Part shown: positions 12,085 through 21,841 of the stretch, one piece after another
How the letters are laid out: every line of letters begins with the position of its first letter
Position numbering within the stretch: position 1 is the first letter of the stretch
Origin: Blattamonas nauphoetae
Lineage: Eukaryota; Preaxostyla; Oxymonadida
Direction: 5' to 3'
Length of the DNA: 64,000 bases
Assembly (NCBI GenBank): GCA_033064195.1
Contig: JARBJD010000010.1
Location: forward strand, 558,001 to 622,000
Made by a program: the position numbers and the translations under genes
Notes under the pieces: generated by a model
Database searches by the model: none
The model's input: only the letters and a program-made list of their open reading frames with translations
What the model was told of the DNA's origin: nothing

Positions 12085-14247
12085 CTATCTGGATTCGTCG
12101 GAAAGCCACAAAGACTGACGGAGACAAGTGACTGATGGTTGGAACTTCATGTGACACTTTGGGCATTGGCACTCAACAAGATTTCCTTCGAACTCTCTCG
12201 CAGGAGACGATTCGCCGCACTTCGCACACAGGACACTCTGATTGCGCAATGCCTTCTTCGCATGTGGATCATCCCCCACACGCTCAACCAGTTTCTCTCT
12301 CATCGCCTGTGCATACGCTGCTTTCTCTTCATCTGACAGGTCATTCTCGTACCAGAACACGTCAAAGAAACGCATACGGGGCAGGTCTGTGGTACGTCTC
12401 ACGTGGAAGAGCCCGTGATCGTTCCAGTCAGCCCCCCACGAGTTCAGGAAGGTGAGATGGGTCGCCGAGCAGCGTACAAGAACAACTGCATGTCCACTGG
12501 GTGATGATGAGGGAGACAGAGGACCACATGGTTGCGCTTCCAGAAGTTCGGCAGTGAGTGGCTGTGTTCTTTTGGATGGATCAGTTTCGGTTGTCTTGAA
12601 CCACGTGTCCCATTTTTCCCACCACAGAGCAGAACCATAAAATCTTGCAACACACGGACGCCCCGCGAGAACAGCCAAACGAGCACCCTCCTCATCGACT
12701 TCTTTGAAGTGGAGTTTGTAATCACGAACCACTGAACGCAGCACGTTATATGTGTTCTGACCGGAGGCGTCGAAGCGACTGAGGAGATCAGCTCGGATTG
12801 TCTCGAACGACTTCAAGGGACGGCCAATTATTCGAGCAAGAGCAAGGTGGATGACGGTGGCACAGCTGTGCGCCCAGCAGATTGACATATTGCCCTGATT
12901 GGTTGGAGTAAACGTGGTGATTGACTTTGTGATGATCGAGTGTAGTTCTGAGTGTCCAAACATGTCAATGATAGCGTCGTTGCTTTGCTCGATCTCTCGG
13001 ATAGCTTCCACAAACTCGTTCAAATGTTCCTCATTGTTCACTTGAACAAACAGTTTCGCTTCACCGGACGACGGCAAAGTCCAGCCGCGCCTTCGAAGAA
13101 TCTGAAATGGAGGAGAGTCAGTTGTGAGTGTCGACGCCATCTCAAACAGAGATACTGCTCCTGCAGATCTCATCCACGAGGGCTTCTTGTCCAGGAGCAC
13201 GCGAGAGGGATGATCGTCCATGCTCAGAAAACAACATGCAACGAACAAGTTGAGTTGATCTCTGTTGTCAAGCATCAGTTTGGTGACGGCAGCCGATGGC
13301 TTGTCTGTTGAATTGCCATCACTCACAATCACCATCAGCCTGGTCTCAGCCTCAGGATGGGCTTTGTACGTGTCAAGTGCTTCGGTCAGAGTCGCGTGAA
13401 GCGGAGTGAGTCCGTAGACTTCATCGTGCACGGGAGACAGAGTTGGCTCTTCTTTGGTGAGATCAAACAAATGATTGATGGTGGTTAAGACCTCCTGTGC
13501 TGGTCTGATAGAAGGATGGGAGGAGACTGTGGAAATGTCAGCGCAATATGGCTTCGTGCAGATGTCAAAAGCTTCATCAACTTCTTTTTGAACGACTTCG
13601 TGGGTAAGTGAAGGGGCTAGGTAACATGCTGCTCGTTGGAGACGGTGGATGGTGCTTGGGTTAATATTAAATGATTGAGTGAATACATAACTAATAGTGT
13701 TGACAGGTTTCGAATATAGAAGCACTTCCCTACAAAGTGGGGTGTTAGCCTCTGACAAATCGTGATCATCAACTTGATTGTCCTGACTGGATTTCACACA
13801 GTCTGGGAGATTTTTGACGACTTTTTCACGTAGGGTGGCATTCCTACTCAATGTTTTGTAGAAGAATTCACATTTTCGGAGGTCAACATCTTTGAGAAAT
13901 TTGTCAATGTATGGAGCTCCACTATGATGTGCAAGTTCGATGAGAAGGGAGCGATACTTTTTTGATGGAGTTGGATCATAGGAAATCATCGAAGGAAGTG
14001 GCCATCCATATTTGTCGATCAATGTTGTGAACTGATCAAGAATTGGTAGCAGATCTTTGTAATTCCATGACTTGCCGCCAAAAACAAGTGCAAATACGGA
14101 TGCAGAAGAGAGAAATTCAGAATCGAGGAGGAGTCGAATCAGGGTGAAGATAGTTTGGCTTTTAGGTCCATTTTGAACTGAACATTTTGTAAAGGGAGCT
14201 TCCATTGATCCAGAAACATCCAAAAGAAGTGAAATTAGTTGTGTCAT
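12085..14247 (-). CDS. VWA domain fused to papain-like cysteine protease and zinc ribbon
   Basis: A single uninterrupted exon of 720 codons, ATG at 14247 and TAG at 12085. Residues 1-200 begin as a von Willebrand A domain with the metal-site motif DVSGSM at 10-15; a second VWA-like segment (RLMVIVSDGN) lies near residue 305. Around 450-610 is a papain-fold (C1A-like) protease: NQGNMSICWAHSC with the nucleophile Cys near 457, SGHAVVLV with the catalytic His near 585, and the LNSWG Asn near 603. All the expected active-site residues are present. The last 50 residues hold two CxxC pairs (LCAKCG and CQCPKC), a likely zinc ribbon. There is no signal peptide or prodomain, so it is probably cytosolic. 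The substrate is unknown. The fusion may build a metal-dependent adhesion surface around a protease. Confidence 0.8.
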   Translation of the reverse strand: MTQLISLLLDVSGSMEAPFTKCSVQNGPKSQTIFTLIRLLLDSEFLSSASVFALVFGGKSWNYKDLLPILDQFTTLIDKYGWPLPSMISYDPTPSKKYRSLLIELAHHSGAPYIDKFLKDVDLRKCEFFYKTLSRNATLREKVVKNLPDCVKSSQDNQVDDHDLSEANTPLCREVLLYSKPVNTISYVFTQSFNINPSTIHRLQRAACYLAPSLTHEVVQKEVDEAFDICTKPYCADISTVSSHPSIRPAQEVLTTINHLFDLTKEEPTLSPVHDEVYGLTPLHATLTEALDTYKAHPEAETRLMVIVSDGNSTDKPSAAVTKLMLDNRDQLNLFVACCFLSMDDHPSRVLLDKKPSWMRSAGAVSLFEMASTLTTDSPPFQILRRRGWTLPSSGEAKLFVQVNNEEHLNEFVEAIREIEQSNDAIIDMFGHSELHSIITKSITTFTPTNQGNMSICWAHSCATVIHLALARIIGRPLKSFETIRADLLSRFDASGQNTYNVLRSVVRDYKLHFKEVDEEGARLAVLAGRPCVARFYGSALWWEKWDTWFKTTETDPSKRTQPLTAELLEAQPCGPLSPSSSPSGHAVVLVRCSATHLTFLNSWGADWNDHGLFHVRRTTDLPRMRFFDVFWYENDLSDEEKAAYAQAMREKLVERVGDDPHAKKALRNQSVLCAKCGESSPAREFEGNLVECQCPKCHMKFQPSVTCLRQSLWLSDESR

Positions 14248-14689
14248 GCTGTTTCAAAGGATGAGATTGATGATTAGTTGGTAAGACCCTCAACAAAATT
14301 GGCATGCCTAACCTTTGACCGTGATAAAGAATCTGTCAAGAATCTTTCTGGATTTCTTCCATGGGCGAAAACAAAGAGAAAAGAGAAAGAGAAAACTTCA
14401 CTTAAACATTAAACTGACAGTTTTTGTTCGGTTTTTTTGTTCAGTTGTTCAAAAAAAATTAAGGGGAAATCCACAGTTTTCGTAGGAAACTTGGTTTTCC
14501 TCCATAAACTCTCATTTGGTCAAATACTACCTGTTAATCTCATGGATTTTCCGTCTCGAACACAGCATTCATCATTTACCACGTATTCCATCGTTTCACA
14601 ATCGTCAATCTCTCTCATTTATCAGAACTCCGACTCGACCGTTTGGGATTAACATCCCTGAAAGTCAATTTAGTCGAGATTATTCACCA
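14248..14689. other. Divergent intergenic region
   Basis: This stretch separates the divergently transcribed protease and coiled-coil genes and presumably holds both promoters. It is AT-rich with T-runs (around 14430-14460). The open frame continues upstream of the chosen start at 14690 but without an in-frame ATG. No motif I can name. Confidence 0.4.
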
Positions 14690-16234
14690 ATGCACCATCC
14701 TTCCGATATTGAGCAAGAACTCAGGACAGAAAAAGCAATGAACATGAAATTACAGGCTCAAGTTCTTGAACTTCAAAAATCTCTTCGTGTTGTACGTGTT
14801 GAACTACGAGAATCACAAAGAATGCGAGAAGAGTTGGAGGGATCCATATTTATTGAGCAGGATAGCGTCAGATCAAGCCGTCGTCCAATTGAACCTGAAG
14901 AGGTCGTTCTCTCCAAAGAAGAATGGGACAACATTCAACGTGATGCAGAAGGTCTTCAACAAGATTATGCAACTCTATTTCGGGAAAAGGAAGTCCTTCG
15001 ACACCAACTCAAGAATCATCAACAAAGCATGGTTGAACGGGAATTGGCCGCCTCCAAACTCAAAGAAAGTGCAAAACAGGCACTAATTGAACGAGACCAA
15101 ATCGCAGCCGAACTTCACAGTGTTTTAGAGGAGAAGAAGAGCGACAAAGAAACCGCACAAAATTTGGTCAACAGACTCCGAGATCAGGTTGCGTCACTAC
15201 GTGCGGAACTTGATAAGAATGGGAAAGAACTAGAAACTCATAAGGAATCATTTCCTCCTGATAAATGGAACCAATTCCAGTCTGATTTGTCAACGACACA
15301 ATCAGATCTCTTAAACACTCGTTCAGCGCTGTCAAAGGCAGAAAACGACAATCAAACTCTTCAGGACGAACTTGCTTCTATAAAACAACAGCTTGATGAA
15401 GCACTACGTTCATGTTCGGAAAAACAAAACACCATCGACGAACTAACAAAATTGAAAGATGAGCACGATGAAGAAGAACGGATTACTAAAGAAGAGTTGG
15501 AGCAATTAAGGCAGGCTTCAATCGATGATAAGTCAATGATCGAGAATTTGAAAGAAGAGCTTGGACAGATCAGGACAGAATTAGATAGCAAACAGGATTT
15601 TATTCCACCTAACCAGTCCTCTTCCCAGGAATTAGACGAAAAAAATGCAGAGAATAAATTACTTTCGGATGAAAACACCAATCTCAAATCTCAACTTAAA
15701 ACACTCGCAGATGAAAATACAACACATCTAGAAACAATTAATCGTTTAGAGAGGTCTCTTGCTGACACTGAACTCCAGAAAAAAATCGAAGAAGGGAAGC
15801 TGGAAGAAACTACCAAGATTGTCAGAGAACTTGTCAACTCTCTCAAACAATCGGAAACTGCAACGACTGATTTAGAATCAATGGCAGACGACCTCAATGA
15901 GCAAGTGAAACGATGGAGAAACGAAGCACAACGATATAAAGAAAAATACGAACAAGGAAAAACTCAACAATCTCGCTCTCAAAATGAAAAACATGCTGAG
16001 GAGTTAGAAAGGATAGAACAGGAGAGAAAAGAAGTGGATGAACAAAATTTGAAGAAAATCAAGAAGTTGGAAGTGTCTCTGGAGCAAATGACGAAAAACA
16101 GGAATGCTCTCGCACTCAGCTTGGAAACAACAAAAAAACAAGTCAAACAACTCCAAGCGGATTACAATGGCTTGAAACTCTCGAAAAATAACGGAGAGAG
16201 TGAGGAATCAGTAATCTCAGAGCAAAACGGATGA
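14690..16234 (+). CDS. Long coiled-coil protein
   Basis: The open frame runs from upstream of 14520 to the stop at 16232-16234, but the first in-frame ATG with protein-like sequence behind it is at 14690 (MHHPSDIEQELRTEKAMNMK). That gives about 514 residues in one exon. Nearly all of it is heptad-patterned coiled coil rich in E, K, Q and L, with hardly any proline beyond about residue 200. There is no globular domain, transmembrane segment or recognisable motif. The family is not identifiable from such sequence. It could be a cytoskeletal, centrosomal or Golgi tether protein. It lies 155 bp upstream of NPHP4 on the same strand, which does not itself imply a shared role. Confidence 0.7.
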   Translation: MHHPSDIEQELRTEKAMNMKLQAQVLELQKSLRVVRVELRESQRMREELEGSIFIEQDSVRSSRRPIEPEEVVLSKEEWDNIQRDAEGLQQDYATLFREKEVLRHQLKNHQQSMVERELAASKLKESAKQALIERDQIAAELHSVLEEKKSDKETAQNLVNRLRDQVASLRAELDKNGKELETHKESFPPDKWNQFQSDLSTTQSDLLNTRSALSKAENDNQTLQDELASIKQQLDEALRSCSEKQNTIDELTKLKDEHDEEERITKEELEQLRQASIDDKSMIENLKEELGQIRTELDSKQDFIPPNQSSSQELDEKNAENKLLSDENTNLKSQLKTLADENTTHLETINRLERSLADTELQKKIEEGKLEETTKIVRELVNSLKQSETATTDLESMADDLNEQVKRWRNEAQRYKEKYEQGKTQQSRSQNEKHAEELERIEQERKEVDEQNLKKIKKLEVSLEQMTKNRNALALSLETTKKQVKQLQADYNGLKLSKNNGESEESVISEQNG

Positions 16235-16389
16235 AACAAGCTCACCCTCTTTTCTCTTTATTCATCGTTATGTGAGGATATATACTTACACAACATTCTT
16301 CAATGAATTTTAGGATACGTACTATTCTTGTGTATCCCATTTCATTTTCACTGTGTAGATCGAACCATCACTCTTTCTGTTCATTCAAA

Positions 16390-19300
16390 ATGACCTCGCT
16401 CTTTCTCTTTGCAGAGTCTTATACAGGTGCTAGAGATCTTCAAGCCATGGTTTTTTCACTTTTTTATGCCAACATTATCTTTTTGTATTGCGATCTTCAT
16501 TGAAACAGAGAGTCAATCTTCCCGAAGGCACCGAGTTCTTCTATCGACTCAATCTAACTTTCTTCAATCCAACAACAAAAACTTTTCCCTCCTCAACGTA
16601 TGAAGGACCTCTTCGTGAATCAAAATCGATGGACTCTAACACATACCAAGTTGATTTCAATCAAACTCTCCATTTCACCATACCTGAGGAAGTAACAATA
16701 AGTCTCATCGCAGAATTAGTTCTTATTGGTATGATTTCGTAATATTCTTGTATTTTTATTGCTTTCTCATCCTAATTACGCGATTTCTTCGTCACAACGA
16801 GAAACAACCACTTTTTTCGATTTCTTTTTGAGGCACACCCTCCCATGCTCTTCTATCTCATTTACCTCTTTTCTTCTCTCTATTTTCTAGCGACTGACGT
16901 GTATGGACGTAAGATCCGTGAATGTGGAGTCTGTTGGTCTGTTTTCCCAGTTAGCGACCAGAATGACATCCCCGATGTTCAAGAATACGACAGACGCTCA
17001 CTCCAACGAAATTCAAAACGAGCAACAGTTTGTTTATTCGGTTTCTGCTTGACATTCTCTTTATCTCATTACTTCATTCGAAATAGGGAAATTGGGGAAC
17101 CCCTAGAGAACTCTTCTTCACTGGTGATCCTACACAGAGTTTGTAGCTTCTGTTCAATCCATTATGATGCATTATTCTTTGATATTCATTTCTCCCTTAG
17201 CTGTTTTCAATGAAATTGAAGACTGCTCATTCAACTTTGTTCTATGCAAAAATAAGGCTCTCCAGAAACATATCAGCCTTCTTCCATCGTTTGTGATACT
17301 TGACGAGCAGAATGGCCGAGATTCTATTGCAGGTATTCAAATTTCCCAACAATGTCATTCAAACAGGTTTTACATCCCTATCCACACAAACCATCTTAAC
17401 ACAAACCTTCGGAGGAGAAATCAAAGGAATACTTGATACTTTACATGAAAGAACTCTCAGGTTTACCACACGTTTCTTCATCCGATCAAATATCACTTTT
17501 AATTTCGAACAGCCCACCAAAATTCGGTCGTTCAGCCAGTCCAGCTAAAACCGGAGCATTGGGATTAACTGGTGGTGGTGCCACTGGAAAACGACAGAAG
17601 GCTAAGATTCCGGTAGAACTTCAGGAACAGAAGCAATTCTACGAAACTGTCATCAAAGAAGAGAATCCCTACATGTCAGCCAAGGAAGAATTTGAAAAAC
17701 TGTTGAAATCGCTGACAGTTAAGGAGAAAAAACGAGGTAGGCATCGTGCTTCTGAGGGAGATGACGAGACCTTGACACAATCGGAATCTGGGACCTTTGC
17801 TTTCACTCAGACAGCAAGTCAATCAAACAGAAGCGACTCTGATGATGATTCTTCTCGAGCTGATAGTAATAGTGACAGTGAAGACAATATTGAGATTGGA
17901 GACGATGATGAAGACGATGGTTTCCTTCCTGGCCAAGGCACCACTGATTGGCTAGGACAACCGTTCTGGGAAGCAGAAGACTTCGATCCAAAGAATCGCA
18001 AAAAACAATCTGAGGTTGGAAAAGAAGTTCGAGCTTGTGATCGTCTGGCAATTGTTCCAAGACGAAGACTTGCCACTGGCTACAAGATTACGAAAGGAAT
18101 GGCGATGTCTGCACCCTGGCTCTTTGGTATCAACCTTCTCAAACCGCTTCGACAGGAAACGATGACATTTGTTCTCAGAAACATCCACTTTTATCTCCCC
18201 TCTGGATACGACGAATGGTTGCGTTATCAACTGGAATATGTTCGAAAATACCAACTTCAACTCACAGAAGATGAAAGTTCAGTCGAGATTTCCGATCGTT
18301 CTCTTCTGATTATCCCACACAACTCGTACAATGTGCTCGGTGAAGTTATCACTGTCCCACTCGCAGGTGGGCCTGTGAAATCAGCAAATGTTGGACGTTT
18401 CAAGATTAATTTCAATCAACTTGTCGTTCCTAAAAGCCAACCTGTTGTATTGAAAGGAGTATTCCCACATCCAAGATACCAACTTCTCTTCGTCGTTCGC
18501 TATCTCGTTGATGTTCCTCTCAAAGTTCCACAGAAGCTGGCCAAGGATGGAAACATTCCAGCGAAGACTCAACGAGAGATTTGGATTGGATGGAACGAAT
18601 ACAACCTTTTCAAAAACGCATCGAAGTACAAAACACCTTCACTCAATCCAGACGACGAATCAAGTGACGAAGAACCCGAAAACGACCCACTCGCGGCCTC
18701 TCACACAATGGGCCATTCAACAAGCGACGGAAACTTCAACACGACGCTCAACTCACAATTGTCTTTCTCTCAACTGGAAGGAGCACGAATGGAATCACTG
18801 GGATCTGGCACAGGAGGATATTCAGCGTCTGAACTTCAAATGCGAAAGAGCGTTTTCATCAGCTGCCCCGATCTGACCGCTCCTGAGCAGCTGTTGGCAG
18901 AGAAGAAGGTCGATCCTGTCCATCGAGGCTCTCGACGACTCTTCCTCCGACGAGATCCGATCTTCCCCCTCTTCTTCCCCGGTGTGCGATGTGGATGGGT
19001 GTTCGACCCGACCCGCGGTCCTCTCATTCCTCCACCTCAGCTGAGGCCACGCGGCCAGATCGAGAATCAGAAGGGAAAGAAGAAGAGACAAACGAAGACG
19101 AAGACAGAAGGCATTCCTGGCCTCCATCGCGTTCCTCCATCGCCCGTCACTCTCAACACAACAGCCCTCCAAAAACCAAACAAGTTTGCGCCCGATCTCG
19201 AGACATACTTCCCGTTTGATGTTCTCCATCCATCGAACACCAAACCATCGTACACAGTCGGACCACGTGACTCACCGACAGGAATCCTCCTTTCTTCCTT

Positions 19301-21767
19301 CGGGTCAGATCAAGCTCCGATGATGAGCTTCGAACTCTCTCTTCCGGACGTCGAAACATACAACCGTCTCCCGCCCTTCCTCATTCCTCCGTGGAAGGAG
19401 AAGAAGGCTCCGATCCCGCGTCCCCCGATCCAAGTTCCGGGAACACAGCCAACTCCACGACAACCTCCAACCCCTCTCGCTCCTCCATCCCCACGCCGCC
19501 CATCTCCTCCTCCTCCCTCTCGGCCTCTTCCTGCCACCCTCCCACGTCCACTGACTCGAAGACAGCGGAAGGAAGAAGTGAAAGATGGGATGCATTCACA
19601 ATTCACATTCGACTTCCAATCACTCGAAATCACCGACGTGAACCTGTTCAACCAGCGACTGCCAGATGGCGTGTTCATCACATTCAGATTCTTCTGCATG
19701 CCGCGTGTGTACACCGACACTGCTCGATTGTTGTTCAACAAGCAGATGGAGTCGCCACTCATCTCCGATCAGGCGTCGGGCAGTGTTGACTGTCGGTTGA
19801 ATGTCGATTGGAACGGGCTGCTGTATTCACAGCCCAGATTCACGCTGCCAGCGAACCAACCACAAACCAACGGAGAAGAAGACGACGACAAGAAGAATGT
19901 GTTGAAGAGCCTTCTTCCATATCCATCCAAACAATCTCCTCTCCCTGATCCGTCCTCCCTCTCGTCCACTCTCCCAGAATTCCTCGCCGAACACACAATC
20001 CAACTCGACATCGTCGACTCCAAAACCGGCCGTTCATTCGCCACTGCCTTCCTTCCTCTCTCCGCCTTCGTCCAACTTGTCGACCAAACAGGTGACGCAG
20101 CAGGCGGCGAAGGCGACATGACAGTTCCGGTCGATCTTTGGAGCCCACTCAGCAACTTCTCTGGAGATTCACATGGCCGACAGACTGTTCAGATTGCGAC
20201 ACAAATCGTTCAGGCTTCCACTCCTTCCGTCTCGTCGTTCAGTCACTCGATGATGAGCCCTGTTGCATCAAACTCTCTCCGGGCACTCGGAAGAATGACG
20301 CTTTGTGTGAGCCATCGTCGTGTCCGTTCGACCATGCAAGTTCCGAAACTGATTTCCCATCTTTCAAAACATCAAACCGGCCATCTTCCCGAACGACAGT
20401 TCAAACAATTCGGAGACGTGTGGATTGCTCCAACCGCAAAACCAAATGTTGACTCATCGTCGCTCCAACTGAGCAGTTCGCTGAGTCAATCGTCCGACAG
20501 CAAGATGGGATCCAGCCAGATTGGATCCAGCCAGATGACTCCGGGAATGATGGGACAGATGCGAAGTCTGGTCGACCAGAGCGCAACGATCCGACAGAAG
20601 CGAAAGCAGGAAATGTTGGATTCATTGTTCGTGTCGTCGTCTTCGCAAACTCGTGTCATCTTCCCATCCTTCGCTCAGCCTGTTCTCGTAGACGTCCCAT
20701 TCACCAATCCTCGTCAGACAGACATCACCCTTCGCCTCTCTTTGAAAGTCAGAAGCACTGAGGAATCGTCAGACTCGATGAAGGTTTCTCAAAAAGACTC
20801 TCCCACCGACGAGCTGAGTGTTCTGAACGACGAAGAGGCTGCATACTTCCGTTCAGTTCTGGCTGGCGGGTTTCAACAAAACCAACAGTCTCGAGTTCAG
20901 GGCGAGACCAAGTTGGAGGAACCACTCGACGCTGCGTCCATCCAAACCTCCGCTCCACGTCGAGCTGTGTCTGTGCAAAGTTGGCACAAGTCTGTCCAAG
21001 CAAAGGAGACCATCTCCATTCCTCTTCTGTTTCAGTCTTTCGCAGCAGGAAACACAGGAATCGACACAAGCACAGAGCCCGGTGTTCCACTCTCGTCGAT
21101 CGAGCATGAACTCAGACAACTCGTCAAACCACCACTCACATACTCACATCCACACGACGACCCAACTCATCAGATGACGTCAGTGTCTCAACTTCTTCCT
21201 TTCTCCTCGTGTGGAATTGTCCGCGACCCACTCGGCACTCCATTCACTGCCTCCCCTCGCATCTCACCCAAAATTCTGGAGCTGTCCATCCAAGACGCAC
21301 AGAGTGGGTCGACTCTTTCTCTTCTTCATCTCGTAATCCTCCCTCTTTCACACCACGCCGACAAAACACTCCGAATCACAACACTTCCAGACCAACCTCT
21401 TTCCATGGCGATTGAGATGCCAACTATCATCCAACAAAACCAACAGCCGGCCATGAAAATGAACTTCTCGGGATCGTTCAGAACGCCAACCACGGCGAAG
21501 GATTCATTTGTCAAACATTGTGTCCTAAACAAGACAGATTCAGAACTGTTCGGATCTTGGCAAATCCAGCACACCACGACAGAGGATGGTGATGGCGAGA
21601 CTCAAGTCATTCAGGTCAATGGACCCGCAATTTCGTCTGATCATCGGTCGGGATCAGATGACACAGGGACTCCTTATCGCTTTGAACTCGCCCTTTTCAA
21701 TGATTCTCGGTGTGCATCTTTGTGGGAGATATGGGAGGTTATTGTTTCGTTAGAAAACGACATATAA
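16390..21767 (+). CDS. NPHP4: Nephrocystin-4, ciliary transition-zone protein
   Basis: Seven exons (16390-16449, 16509-16728, 16891-17027, 17087-17138, 17201-17332, 17367-17460, 17513-21767) sum to 1649 codons plus TAA. The N-terminal exons follow human NPHP4 in order: EFFYRLNLTFFNPTTKTF, then GNWGTPRELFFTGDP (human HGTPRALL), then IEDCSFNFVLCKNKAL followed by HISLLPS (human LIENCSLQYTLKPH and HLLPE). Later come C2-like beta domains separated by acidic (residues about 310-350) and proline-rich disordered linkers (about 850-910). Human NPHP4 is 1426 residues. With NPHP1 and RPGRIP1L, NPHP4 forms a gate at the base of cilia and flagella. Its presence implies a flagellated cell. The first exon is short and least certain. 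Confidence 0.82.
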
Positions 21768-21841
21768 ATTTCATTTCACTCCTGACTCATAATTTTTCCT
21801 TAGTTTTCAACATGAAATAGATCGAATTTCCCACAATCAAA

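Noticed and set aside
17803-20452. Numerous overlapping open frames on both strands of NPHP4
   Set aside because: They are shadows of the long last exon, which alone continues in frame with six upstream exons.
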